Below, piece by piece: positions 1 to 8,183 of a stretch of DNA of 60,971 nt. Numbering within the stretch: the stretch's first letter is position 1; the number at the start of each line of letters is the position of its first letter. A program made the position numbers and the translations under genes. The notes under the pieces were generated by a model that was not told the origin of the DNA, searched no databases, and worked only from the letters and a program-made list of their open reading frames with translations. This stretch comes from RH-AL1 sp964243435. GTDB taxonomy: Bacteria > Pseudomonadota > Alphaproteobacteria > Rhizobiales > Beijerinckiaceae. Location: NCBI GenBank assembly GCA_964243435.1, contig CAXTFM010000005.1:1-60971 (forward strand), read 5' to 3'.

Positions 1-64
1 CCATCGACAGCGTGCCGAGCCTGGCAACCGTGAGGAAGAAGCGCAGGTCGTCCCAATCAAGCAT
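1..64 (-). CDS. LysR-family transcriptional regulator, N-terminus only (cut by window edge)
   Basis: Reading leftward from an ATG at 64-62, the first 21 codons begin MLDWDDLRFFLTVAR and continue with LGTLSM. This is the characteristic start of the LysR winged helix-turn-helix (helix 1 plus the start of helix 2). The rest of the gene lies outside the window, so neither the effector domain nor the target can be judged. It points away from the desaturase gene at 573, with about 500 bp between them, so it could regulate that gene, but no operator was recognised. The family assignment is solid; the role is unknown. Confidence 0.75.
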   Translation of the reverse strand, partial: MLDWDDLRFFLTVARLGTLSM

Positions 65-572
65 CACTGTCCGCTCATGCGTTTGCGCATGTTCAGTCTA
101 CGAAGTTCGATATTGTTCGCAGACCGAGAATGTAGCCTTGTACATCATTGCTGCGTCATTTGCCTGGACACGACAGCTCGATCGTTTGAGGACGTCGAAA
201 CTTTGGCCGTCAACGCCAAGCCGAAGGCGGGAGACGCGGTGCCGTCGCGTGCCGCACGTTGGCGGAAGGTCAGCCATTGTGAAGCCAAGCATTTCTGTCG
301 GGCGGGGAACATCACCTTGCGCGATTGCCGCGGAAGGTTGCTTGCGTCGGGCAAATGATGACCGCGAGCTTTTGGCATGAGTGTCCGGCGGGCTCGACGC
401 CGGTCATGCCAGTACGCCACCTCCCGCCAAGCGGCTTGGAAGCGGACGGCCTGTAGGCGGCTCGTGATGCTCTAATCGAGCACTCGCTGATCCGACCGCC
501 TGTCGGCAACACCACATACAATCCCGTGCCACTGTCCCTGACCCTTGTCCCTGGCATCCCGGAGCCGGTCTT
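65..572. other. intergenic stretch, no gene recognised
   Basis: The short frames here lack family features and convincing ribosome binding sites. The region separates the divergent LysR gene from the desaturase, so both promoters probably lie here. No clear -35/-10 pair or inverted repeat could be picked out by eye. Confidence 0.4.
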
Positions 573-1610
573 TTGAATATCGTTGTCTCCCCGCAGACCG
601 CCGGACACATGTCGGGGTCGTCAGCGCGGGATTGGACCAAAGCACTTGGGCGCTTCCGTCGCCCCAGTAGCGCGCGCGCCTGCGTCGAACTCGCGATCAC
701 GATCTTGCCCTACATCGCGGGGTGGAGCGCCATGGCCTTCGCGATGAACTCCGGCCGCTTCGGCCTGTTCGCCGTCCTGCTCCTTCCGACCTCGGGCCTA
801 GTCGTCCGGTTGTTCCTCATCCAACACGATTGCGGGCACGGCTCGTTTTTCCCGACCGGCGCCGCGAACGACTGGACCGGGCGGTTCATCGGCGTGTTGA
901 CGCTCACACCCTATGACTACTGGCGCCGCACCCACGCCATGCACCATGCCTCCACCGGCAACCTAGCCGCGCGGGGCATTGGAGACGTCGATACCCTGAC
1001 TGTCGGGGAATACCGGACCCGCACGGCGTGGGGGCGTCTTCGTTACCGCTGCTACCGTCATCCCGTCGTGATGTTCGGCGTTGGTCCAGCCCTGCTGTTC
1101 GGGTTGAAGTACCGCTTCCCCATGGGGCTCTCGAACAGGATGGCACCCTGGCTCAGCACCATGGGAACGAACCTGGGCATCGCGGTGGTCGCTGCGGCAG
1201 CGGTCTGGTCCTGCGGCGCGGCGACCTTCGTGGCCGTCCAGGTTCCCGTCATCTGGCTGGCGGCCTCGATCGGTGTTTGGCTGTTCTACGTCCAGCATCA
1301 GTTCGAGGCGACCCACTGGTCCGAGCCCCCAAGCTGGAGCGTGCACGAGGCGGCACTCCACGGCAGCTCGCACTACGACCTTCCACCCGTCCTTCGCTGG
1401 TTCACGGCCAATGTCGGCATCCATCACGTGCATCACCTCGTCAGCCGCATCCCGTACTACCGCCTGAACGAAATCCTGCGGGTGTTTCCCGAGATGCGGG
1501 ACGTCGGCCGCCTCACGCTCCGGCAAAGCATCTCCTGCGTGCCGCTGGTCCTTTGGGACGGGGAGCAGCGGCGGCTGATATCCTTCAAGGAAGCCGGCCG
1601 ATCGCGCTGA
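573..1610 (+). CDS. membrane fatty acid desaturase (three histidine boxes)
   Basis: The 345-residue integral membrane protein carries the three histidine boxes of acyl-lipid desaturases and related di-iron hydroxylases: HDCGH at 85-89, HAMHH at 121-125 and HHVHH at 284-288, separated by hydrophobic segments at about 40-80 and 195-245. These boxes bind the di-iron centre that uses O2 to introduce a double bond into membrane lipid acyl chains (delta-12/omega-6-like box spacing). The start used is a TTG at 573, because GGAG at 561-564 sits 8 bases upstream. The first ATG (609, residue 13) has no obvious ribosome binding site. The electron donor and regiospecificity cannot be told from sequence alone. 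Confidence 0.87.
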   Translation: MNIVVSPQTAGHMSGSSARDWTKALGRFRRPSSARACVELAITILPYIAGWSAMAFAMNSGRFGLFAVLLLPTSGLVVRLFLIQHDCGHGSFFPTGAANDWTGRFIGVLTLTPYDYWRRTHAMHHASTGNLAARGIGDVDTLTVGEYRTRTAWGRLRYRCYRHPVVMFGVGPALLFGLKYRFPMGLSNRMAPWLSTMGTNLGIAVVAAAAVWSCGAATFVAVQVPVIWLAASIGVWLFYVQHQFEATHWSEPPSWSVHEAALHGSSHYDLPPVLRWFTANVGIHHVHHLVSRIPYYRLNEILRVFPEMRDVGRLTLRQSISCVPLVLWDGEQRRLISFKEAGRSR

Positions 1611-1698
1611 CGCTCTGATTATGCCGCTTCGCTTGCCGCACGACCGTCGTTGACCGGTGCGCGTTTGCAGCAACCGCGAGATCGCCGGATTGAGCCGA

Positions 1699-1935
1699 TC
1701 AGTGAACCAAGCACCGGACGCTCGTCACGCATCTTTCGCTGCAAAGGGCTTCGTCGCTCGCCAAATGCAGCTTCCCTGCGCGTGTCAGCTGGACCCCGCA
1801 GTCGGTTGCGCGAAGGAAACCCAATCTGACGAGGGTCACCTTTTCTGCATTGAGCGGTCTTCCCTGGCTGTTTGGCTTCAGAGCCGCCTTGAGCGCTTCA
1901 CGTCTTGATGGCGACAGGGGTGCATGCACGTTCAT
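1699..1935 (-). CDS. small conserved-looking hypothetical protein (78 aa)
   Basis: A compact protein beginning MNVHAPLSPSRREALKAAL, followed by a predicted strand-turn (GRPLNAEKVTLVRLGFL) and a segment reading VQLTRAGKLHLASDEA. The pattern resembles a small winged-helix-like fold, but no family is recognised. The frame stays open upstream to 2199. The ATG at 1935 was chosen because the protein-like sequence begins there and GGGACG lies just upstream. There is no operon partner. Function unknown. Confidence 0.5.
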   Translation of the reverse strand: MNVHAPLSPSRREALKAALKPNSQGRPLNAEKVTLVRLGFLRATDCGVQLTRAGKLHLASDEALCSERCVTSVRCLVH

Positions 1936-2532
1936 CGTCGTCCCGCAATCCGAGGGCACAGCATGTTGAAAGATGCGCCTTGGGACGACCTCGGCAAACA
2001 TCCTAACGTAAGTTTCGGTGCGGGAAGCGGTTGAACGGTCAGTACCATGAATCACGTTGTTTGTTCTATTTCCATACCTGCGAAGGTTATGCTTCATCAT
2101 CTGCCGTACGGACCACCGATCACAGGACGAGGGGCGCGAGTTGGTCGCCCACACGGACGAGGTTGCCACGACCGCAGCCGTCGAAACGCAGAGCAGCATC
2201 GGGCTTGCAGGGCTTGGTCTTTACCCTCGGTCTCGCCACCCCCTGCCAAGACCAAACGCTTGACTCAATGGCTCCCATGAACGGCTACGACACCGAGGTC
2301 CGAATGGCGACATGCAACCATCCATGCCGATCTCAAACCCTTGTGTGGTTCGCAGCGATCTTGCGTCCCGCGTTCGTCGACGAACGCCGACGCTGCCCTA
2401 TGTATAGTCCATCGAGCCGATGAGCCTGCCGTGCTGCATCCTGCTACCGGCATCCACGTCGCGCCAAGTTTCTCCTGCGCACGTCGCATCCCGTCGGAGG
2501 AATTCGAAACAATTCGATTCTGGAGACAGCAC
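1936..2532. other. intergenic, no gene recognised
   Basis: No frame here has recognisable protein features. Overall GC is slightly lower than in the flanking genes. The 3' part (2515-2532) carries the ribosome binding site TGGAGA for the small gene at 2533. Confidence 0.35.
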
Positions 2533-2721
2533 ATGGTTGAGACCCCTGCGACTGCACTGTCGACGAGCTTGGTCGATGCCCATGCGGTCGATGACCAGCT
2601 TCACGAGCGAATCCGGAAACTCGCGACGACGGGGGAATCTGATCCGCAAAGCCTCAGGCCCGACGACGTGAAGGCGCTGTGCGCAGCCCTGCTGACCTTG
2701 CTTGACAGTGCGAAAGGGTAA
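2533..2721 (+). CDS. small acidic helical hypothetical protein (62 aa)
   Basis: The ATG at 2533 follows GGAGA about 7 bases upstream. The protein is predicted helical, with an amphipathic middle (DDQLHERIRKLATTGE) and a C-terminal helix (DDVKALCAALLTLLDSAKG). There are no cysteine motifs, signal peptide or membrane segment. It ends 15 bases from the end of the convergent MFS gene. It is accepted for its ribosome binding site and coding-like codon use; no family is recognised. Confidence 0.5.
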   Translation: MVETPATALSTSLVDAHAVDDQLHERIRKLATTGESDPQSLRPDDVKALCAALLTLLDSAKG

Positions 2722-2736
2722 TTCACCCGCAAACGA

Positions 2737-4041
2737 TCAGGCAGATTGGCTTAGCTGATCCTGGACCTTGGATGCCGGTTCATCGGGCTCGCTCGATACG
2801 GTATCATCGAAAGCCGCCTTCCCGACATATCTGCGCCCGAACGTCCAGATCGCCAAAGCGAAGCAGGCGACTCCTGCGAGGCAGACGAACGATGTCGCAA
2901 AGCCGAAATGCTGCGCCACCGAGCCGGCGACGAGAGGGCTCAGCGCGGCTCCGGCCCCGAACGCCGTCAGCACCGCGGCCAAGCCGACGCTCGATCGGCC
3001 TGTGCCGCGCATGACGCTCGCGGCGAGCGCGGGGATCGCGACGCCGTTCAAGCCCATCGCCGCGCCTTCCAGCACTTCGACGCCGATGACGGCCGTCCAT
3101 GAGTTCGCATGTGCGGCAACGAACCCGCGGAACGCCGCCAAGGCGAGGGCGACCGCCATCACACGGGCATAACCGAAGCGGTTGGCGAGCTTTGCGGCGA
3201 GCAGGGCACCTCCCACCATCGTGACCTGGGCCACCACGGTCATGACGCCGGTCGTGACGCTCGGGTCACTTCCCGCCGCCGTCCGCGCCTGGGCCAGAAA
3301 CGGCAGCACCGCGCCGCTGGCCGTCTCGAAAAGCATGACGGTTCCCGCAAGCAACAGAAGACCCGGGGTTTCGAACAGGGCGCGGACCGTCGTGCGTTCG
3401 TCGGCTTCGCCGCTGCGCGCGCGCGCGTGGTCAATCTTGGCGGGGTTGATCCACGCGATGACCGCGCTCGACGTTACGGCCATCGCAACGATCGCGACCG
3501 CTACGTAGCCGAGGCCGAGCGTGTAGCCGAGGATTGCGGACAGGGCCGCGTTGACTGCGTTGCCCGCGTGATTGAAGGCTTCGTTGCGCGACACGCGTGC
3601 GGCGAACAGCTCCTGGCCGACGATGCCGAGCGTGATGGCGGCGAGGAGGGGCGCTACGCTCGTATCGCCGACACCTATGAGGAGCTGCGCGGCCCCGATG
3701 AGCCAGATCTTCTTGCTGACGACGATGATGATCGCGCCGACGGCGATGGCGAGCACACCGAGGACGAGCAGCATTCGCTTGGCTTCGACCCTGTCGACGA
3801 GATTGCCGATCGGCGTAGTCACCAGGAGGCCGCTGACACCTGCCAGCGACATCGCCAGTCCCGTCGCGGCAGGGTCGAATCCTTTCGCCTGCAGGTAAAC
3901 GCCGAGGAACGGGCCGAAACCTTCGCGTGCGCCGGCAAGCGCGAAGTTGAGGACGTCGAGACTGGTTCTCGTCCGCAAGATGATCACCGGAATCGAAGGA
4001 AAGCCGCCTGTTCCGAACGCTGCGGGACGGATTGGTTCCAT
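2737..4041 (-). CDS. MFS transporter (12-TM, drug/metabolite exporter type)
   Basis: About 434 residues with the hydrophobic pattern of a 12-helix major facilitator. The motif GNLVDRVEAKR in the loop after TM2 is a variant of the family's GxLaDrxGrkr signature, and a second half begins near the sequence ETPGLLLLAGTVMLFE. MFS proteins move small solutes across the inner membrane, mostly by proton coupling; the substrate cannot be predicted. The start is placed at MEPIRP (4041), just before the first helix. The frame is open to 4230, which would add a 63-residue hydrophilic leader of low complexity. It is divergent from the GntA-like gene at 4311 and may share its control region. Confidence 0.85.
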   Translation of the reverse strand: MEPIRPAAFGTGGFPSIPVIILRTRTSLDVLNFALAGAREGFGPFLGVYLQAKGFDPAATGLAMSLAGVSGLLVTTPIGNLVDRVEAKRMLLVLGVLAIAVGAIIIVVSKKIWLIGAAQLLIGVGDTSVAPLLAAITLGIVGQELFAARVSRNEAFNHAGNAVNAALSAILGYTLGLGYVAVAIVAMAVTSSAVIAWINPAKIDHARARSGEADERTTVRALFETPGLLLLAGTVMLFETASGAVLPFLAQARTAAGSDPSVTTGVMTVVAQVTMVGGALLAAKLANRFGYARVMAVALALAAFRGFVAAHANSWTAVIGVEVLEGAAMGLNGVAIPALAASVMRGTGRSSVGLAAVLTAFGAGAALSPLVAGSVAQHFGFATSFVCLAGVACFALAIWTFGRRYVGKAAFDDTVSSEPDEPASKVQDQLSQSA

Positions 4042-4310
4042 CCATTCGCGTAGAGGTGAACTTCGATTTGCCGTTCTCGTCTGCCCGTCTTGTTCCTCGG
4101 TACGTCCGTGCATCGCGAAAGGGGTCGCCGTCGCGCTTGGTGTGCCTGAAGGGCGTTCAGGTTTCCTCGGCTTGCGGGTGCGTGAAGTGGCCACATCGTC
4201 GGAACGCTGGGGGGAAGCCCGCCATTGCATTCAGAATAGGCAACACATGCTGTTTCAATCGGCAGAACTGCGAGCCAAATTCATTGCAAAATATCCCGTC
4301 GTCGAACGTC

Positions 4311-5015
4311 ATGACCGCTCCCCGCGATCGGATGCCCATCCCTTCGAACGATGCCGATCATCCTCTTTCAAAACGTTTCCGGCAGTTCATCAAGGAACCC
4401 CTGTTCCCATGCGTTGGTGCGAAATCAGCGCTATCGCAGGGTCGGGTCGTCACCATCATCGCCCAGGACATCGCTGGCGGAGACGACGACATGCGTACCC
4501 ATGCCGCGCTGATGGGTTTCATCGCTCATTATCGGCGCAAGCCCGAGGTGTTCCAAAGCTTCGTCGTTCTTTTCGAGGACTCCGCCCCTTGTGATGAGAC
4601 GACGTTCGAGCGGCATCTCTGGTCGCGGGCCCAGGCGCTCTGCAATCGCGATGCCGGGCTGGGACATCCATGGGACGCGCGGGTCGCCGATAATGCGGAG
4701 AACCCGCATTTTTCGCTAAGCGTCGCCGAAGAAGCCTTCTTCATCGTCGGCCTCCACCCGCACGCGAGCCGGCCCGCACGACGCTTCGAGGTTCCGGCGC
4801 TCGTCTTCAACATGCACGCGCAGTTCGAACGCTTGCGATCCGATGGCCGCTACGAGAAGCTGCGGGCCATGATCATGAAACGGGACGAATCGCTGGCGGG
4901 ATCGAGCAACCCCATGCTAGCCCGCCATGGCGAGATGTCCGAGGCGCGTCAGTACAGCGGCCGCGCCGTCGAGGCGGGCTGGCGCTGCCCGTTTCGCGGC
5001 CCGGCCGACCGTTGA
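4311..5015 (+). CDS. YqcI/YcgG (GntA-type) heme-oxygenase-like protein
   Basis: About 234 residues. Family landmarks are FPCVGAKSAL near the N-terminus, HLWSRAQALC in the middle, a core reading EEAFFIVGLHPHASRPARR, and the diagnostic C-terminus NPMLARHGEMSEARQYSGR followed by W-R-C-P-F. This family includes GntA, the heme-dependent pre-guanitoxin N-hydroxylase acting on a guanidine nitrogen. Most members are uncharacterised. Histidines in the FIVGLHPHA segment are likely ligands or active-site residues (inference). The ATG at 4311 was chosen over 4332; the frame is open upstream to 4032 but that part is not protein-like. A DUF1989 gene follows 158 bp downstream on the same strand, suggesting a shared pathway on a guanidino or amide compound. 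Confidence 0.85.
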   Translation: MTAPRDRMPIPSNDADHPLSKRFRQFIKEPLFPCVGAKSALSQGRVVTIIAQDIAGGDDDMRTHAALMGFIAHYRRKPEVFQSFVVLFEDSAPCDETTFERHLWSRAQALCNRDAGLGHPWDARVADNAENPHFSLSVAEEAFFIVGLHPHASRPARRFEVPALVFNMHAQFERLRSDGRYEKLRAMIMKRDESLAGSSNPMLARHGEMSEARQYSGRAVEAGWRCPFRGPADR

Positions 5016-5173
5016 TGCGTGGAACGGCAGCGGTCGCGTGATCTCGACATCGCTGCCCTTCGCGGTTCCGACCCACGGACTGCGTCCGTCGCCGCGACGG
5101 AGGGTTTTGCCGGTGCCGTTTCAAGCATGCGAAGCGCCGCTTGTAGTCGGCGGACTACCGGCATGGCGCGCCG

Positions 5174-5776
5174 ATGAGCGGTGACACACTGGTGGGCATC
5201 CAGGAGATACCGCCGCGCTCAGGAACGGCCTTCACCCTGGATCGCGGGCGGCAACTCACGGTGATCGACCCGTGCGGCGAGCAGGTCGCCGATCTGCTCG
5301 CGTTCAATCGTCACAACCTCGACGAGGTGATTTCCTCGGGCCGCACGCTCGACTATGCCAGCCGCATCTATCTCACCACGGGCGACCCGCTCTACTCCAA
5401 CCGTAGCAACGTCATGCTGCGCATCACCGAGGACACGGTTGGCCGACACGACTTCCTGCTGACGCCGTGCTCGAAGGATACGTTCCGCATCATTTATGGC
5501 GACCGCGATCCGCATCCGGGCTGCTTCGGCAATCTCGCAACGGTGCTTGCCCCCCACGGCATCGTTCCTGACCGCATCCCGGTCGCGTTCAACTGCTTCA
5601 TGAACGTGCTTATCGACGCCGAGACCGGCGCGATCCGCGTCGAGCCACCCCGCAGTCGGGCCGGCGATCACATCACGTTCGTCGCCGAGCAGGATCTCGT
5701 CATCGGTCTCACCGCCTGTTCCGCTCTGCAATCGAACAACGGCAGCTTCAAACCGATCCAGTTTCGCATCGCCTGA
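5174..5776 (+). CDS. DUF1989 / urea carboxylase-associated family protein
   Basis: A 200-residue cupin-like protein of the DUF1989 family. Landmarks are DPCGEQVADLLAFN (C34), SNRSNVMLRI, TPCSKDTFR (C99), HPGCFGNL (H114, C117), NCFMNVLID and GLTACSA (a late cysteine). The conserved cysteines are those expected to bind a metal. Known members accompany urea carboxylase, and two subunits of this family (CgdA/CgdB) form the carboxyguanidine deiminase of guanidine degradation. Here there is only one copy, no carboxylase is visible, and the neighbour is a GntA-like oxygenase. The substrate may therefore be a modified guanidine or an amide (inference). Start ATG at 5174. Confidence 0.88.
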   Translation: MSGDTLVGIQEIPPRSGTAFTLDRGRQLTVIDPCGEQVADLLAFNRHNLDEVISSGRTLDYASRIYLTTGDPLYSNRSNVMLRITEDTVGRHDFLLTPCSKDTFRIIYGDRDPHPGCFGNLATVLAPHGIVPDRIPVAFNCFMNVLIDAETGAIRVEPPRSRAGDHITFVAEQDLVIGLTACSALQSNNGSFKPIQFRIA

Positions 5777-5849
5777 ACGGCGCCAGCGTGGTTGGCTTCG
5801 AGGTTCGGTCGGAGAATGGGTGCCCCCTATCACCGTGCCCGCAGGCCGA

Positions 5850-5972
5850 TCACCACAGCCGCAACACGCATGCGACGTTTCGTCGGCCGTTCCACTCCGC
5901 ATGGGGCAGGACGGCGAAGATCGCGCCGAGGTCGATCAACGCGAGCCGGCCGTCGCGCTCACAGTAGGCCAT
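5850..5972 (-). CDS. possible 40-aa protein or C-terminal remnant
   Basis: From an ATG at 5972 the frame reads MAYCERDGRLALIDLGAIF and ends VACVLRLW. The hydrophobic/charged alternation looks protein-like, but there is no clear ribosome binding site and no recognised family. It may be a small gene or the tail of a lost one. The rest of 5777-6218 holds nothing recognisable apart from the upstream region of the gene at 6219. Confidence 0.25.
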   Translation of the reverse strand: MAYCERDGRLALIDLGAIFAVLPHAEWNGRRNVACVLRLW

Positions 5973-6218
5973 GCGACTGCGACGTGAATGTCGGCTGGGC
6001 CTCAATGCCGAGGACCACCGATGCCGGCGGAAGCACTGAGCCGAAAACGGAAGCACGCGGCCGATGCGTGAGCGTCGATCCTGGGACATCGCGGCACAAC
6101 GGAAATCAGCTTCGACCGTTAAGCGGAGATCATCCGGTAGGGATGATCAACGTCGTACGCGTAATCCGTCGGTTCGGCGTTTTAACCGGGTGTACACGAT
6201 CGACGTTGGGAGCAGATC

Positions 6219-6410
6219 ATGACCCGTCGCGAAACCGAGGCGTTCAATCACGGTGTCCTTGCCGTGCTCGCCCTCGCACAGGCTTCCGCCGATGCGATGA
6301 CGGCACGCCTCGTTGAAAAACCAACCCGCTTCAACTTCGCCGCTAGCGCATTGCAGGCCCTTGCGGACGAAGGACGGACACTTCTCCTAGCCGTCGCTGC
6401 CGCGGAGTAG
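6219..6410 (+). CDS. small helical hypothetical protein (63 aa)
   Basis: The ATG at 6219 is preceded by TTGGGAGC, a good ribosome binding site. The protein is predicted as two helices (TEAFNHGVLAVLALAQASADAM and FAASALQALADEGRTLLLAV) joined by a short loop. There is no signal peptide; the alanine/leucine-rich helices look soluble. Short proteins of this kind, starting MTRRE and continuing with an alanine-rich helix, are common in Methylobacterium-type genomes (recollection, not searched). Function unknown. Confidence 0.6.
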   Translation: MTRRETEAFNHGVLAVLALAQASADAMTARLVEKPTRFNFAASALQALADEGRTLLLAVAAAE

Positions 6411-6479
6411 ACACGCACACCGGGCGCTCGTCCGATTGCAATTTGCAGTTAGTGCGATGTGGCCCGTCAGGCGGAGAGC

Positions 6480-6490
6480 GGGGGGGGGGG
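6480..6490 (+). repeat. 11-base poly-G tract
   Basis: Eleven consecutive G residues between the small gene at 6219 and the convergent PNPOx-like gene. It is not inside a supported frame, so phase variation of a protein is not indicated. Confidence 0.9.
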
Positions 6491-6521
6491 CGAGTTTCTC
6501 AGCGCTGAGGCTGAGCCGCTC

Positions 6522-6583
6522 GATCTTGGGCTTGCATGACAAGGCGTTGTGCAGGCACGCCTAATGAGGCAGATCTTGGGCTT
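6522..6583 (+). repeat. 12-bp direct repeat, 50-bp period
   Basis: GATCTTGGGCTT occurs at 6522-6533 and again at 6572-6583. No mobile-element ends are apparent around it. Confidence 0.7.
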
Positions 6584-6603
6584 ACCTGGGCGTGATGCGG
6601 ATC

Positions 6604-6624
6604 GTGACGGCTTAACCGCGACCG
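6604..6624 (+). repeat. dispersed 21-22 bp repeat, copy 1
   Basis: The bases from 6604 (GTGACGGCTTAACCGCGACC, then G) match 10139-10160 except for one inserted base. The match extends weakly on both sides (GATC upstream, TGG downstream). It lies outside supported genes. Confidence 0.6.
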
Positions 6625-6795
6625 TTGGTGATGGAGCACGCTTCGGTGCCGGCTCCGCCACGAGGGCGTCAGTCAAAGTGTCACGCTCGACTTGCTGTCC
6701 AACGTGTCGCCTTTCAGGGCCAGGCGAGCCCTGGTGAACCGATCAACGCGCAAAGAAGCGACATCGACCCTGCCGGCATCGTGTGGGTAGCCCGG

Positions 6796-7362
6796 CTATG
6801 GGCCGATCCAATGCGCCGCAATACCCGCGTTCTCGAAGCGCCCCATTGCACGTGTCTGCCGGTTCTCAGGCTCAAGCCGCAACACCTCGCAGCAGCTCAA
6901 ACCGACGCGGATAACGGCAAAACATTGAAACTGCTCGCCAGGCGCAAGATGCGACTGATCGTCGGGATCGGCGACCGCGGCACCCGGTTCGGCACGATGG
7001 CCGTAGGCCTTACGCGCGCCCGGGGAGAGCGCATCCCATCGCGCACGCGCGACATCGTTGCCGTGATGCACGACGGCGCAGCCCTCGAAACGAAGCTGAA
7101 GCTTGTCCTGATAAGACCAAGCAAGAATGGCGACATCGGCGCAGTGAAGGATGTCGTGGATTTTCTTCGCGCGAACGTCGCTATGGACTTCAAGCATGGC
7201 CGTCGAGCGCTCAAAGAAACGCAAGACCACGGTTCTCAACGCAGGATGTCCGTCCGAGGAGACCGTTGCGAACTGAGCGTTACGCAACGCGCCATCGTGA
7301 GTGCGAAGTGAAAGCTCCAAAGCCGATAGGCCCATCTCGACGAAAGTGGCCGCTTGATCCAT
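6796..7362 (-). CDS. pyridoxamine 5'-phosphate oxidase-like flavoprotein
   Basis: About 188 residues from the ATG at 7362 (MDQAATFVEMGLSALELSL). The core reads RNAQFATVSSDGHPALRTVVLR, then LEVHSDVRAKKIHDI, then VAILAWSYQDKLQLRFEG, which is the split-barrel pattern of PNPOx-family FMN proteins. The C-terminal half contains a WDALSPGARKAYG helix and a short FAVIRV strand. The family includes PdxH and many FMN/F420-binding oxidoreductases. The true PdxH C-terminal RLxPxR motif is not evident (RLEPENRQ is seen instead), so this is probably not the vitamin B6 enzyme. The frame remains open to 7617, but that extension is not protein-like. Confidence 0.75.
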   Translation of the reverse strand: MDQAATFVEMGLSALELSLRTHDGALRNAQFATVSSDGHPALRTVVLRFFERSTAMLEVHSDVRAKKIHDILHCADVAILAWSYQDKLQLRFEGCAVVHHGNDVARARWDALSPGARKAYGHRAEPGAAVADPDDQSHLAPGEQFQCFAVIRVGLSCCEVLRLEPENRQTRAMGRFENAGIAAHWIGP

Positions 7363-7703
7363 CCGAAAGCAAGCCCACTGGCCGGCGATGGTTGCCTGCG
7401 GACATGATAACGGTCGCCACACCGCACGCTTCGCTGCAATGACCGTTTCATCGTCGCGATCAACAAGCCAGCCGCCCGCTGCTCCCCCAGGAACGCTTAG
7501 GCCGCCTTTTCGAGAGACCGGCCTACCAACCTCGTGCTTGGAGACGCTTTTCTTACGCGCGCCGTTGAGGTCTCGTGGCCAGCGATGGTATATCTGTGAG
7601 CCTCTCCCGAACGCCACTTACCCGCGATGCAAGCAACTCTAGTAGAGTATTTTCGGCGCCGCGTTATGACCTACGCGACCATGAGCGAGCGTTTTCATGA
7701 ACG
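7363..7703. other. intergenic, no gene recognised
   Basis: It separates the tandem PNPOx-like gene from the GlsB gene upstream of it. Contents are the open but non-protein-like upstream extension of the PNPOx frame and a 13-bp palindrome at 7636-7648. Confidence 0.35.
7636..7648. repeat. 13-bp palindrome (ACTCTAGTAGAGT)
   Basis: Two 6-base arms around a single central base, in an AT-richer patch followed by ATTTTC. The one-base centre argues against a transcription terminator hairpin, so a protein-binding site is possible but unproven. Confidence 0.5.
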
Positions 7704-7961
7704 TCAAAGCGTGCGCCGGCCAACGACGGCATGATAGATCATCAGGACAACCACGGCGCCGACGATGGCGACGACCATGCTGTAAAGATTGAAACCGTTC
7801 ACCGGCGCGGCGCCGAGCAACGAGAACACATAACCGCCGACAGCTGCGCCGATTATCCCAAGAACGATATCGAGCAGGATGCCCTGCCCAGTGTTGTCGA
7901 CGATCTTGCTGGCGATGAAGCCGGCAATGCCGCCAAGGATGACCCACGCGAGAATGGACAT
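7704..7961 (-). CDS. GlsB/YeaQ/YmgE family stress-response membrane protein
   Basis: An 85-residue protein from the ATG at 7961. Three hydrophobic segments carry the transglycosylase-associated signature: ILAWVILGGIAGFIASKI, then DIVLGIIGAAVGGYVFSLL, then YSMVVAIVGAVVVLMIYHAV. Small membrane proteins of this family are associated with envelope and general stress responses; biochemical function is undefined. The frame continues upstream to 8015, but the methionine used here directly precedes the first helix. It is monocistronic in appearance. Confidence 0.85.
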   Translation of the reverse strand: MSILAWVILGGIAGFIASKIVDNTGQGILLDIVLGIIGAAVGGYVFSLLGAAPVNGFNLYSMVVAIVGAVVVLMIYHAVVGRRTL

Positions 7962-8183
7962 TGTTCTGTTTTCCAATCGGAAGTGAAAACGACACGTTTC
8001 TCGACGCATCGGCAATAGAATGTCGTGATGTGCGAGTCACGCGCGACGTCAGCGGTCGCGAATGGCTCAACGGTCGGAAGCAAAAGTTTATGAACCGATA
8101 TCAGCCCGAGCACGTCGAGCTGCTCGGCCACCGACGCGACATGGCTCGATCCAACAGGCCGGCCTGCGCCGAGGAGGTTTGGT

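Larger units (their letters stand above)
6411..6795. other. intergenic with homopolymer and short repeats, no gene
   Basis: No coding frame is supported. The region contains an 11-base G tract (6480-6490), a 12-bp direct repeat (6522-6533 and 6572-6583), and one copy of a 21-22 bp element also seen at 10139. Confidence 0.4.

Noticed and set aside
2714..2730. GGGT-AATTC-ACCC hairpin at the end of the 62-aa gene as a terminator
   Set aside because: Only a 4-bp stem and no T run on either strand.
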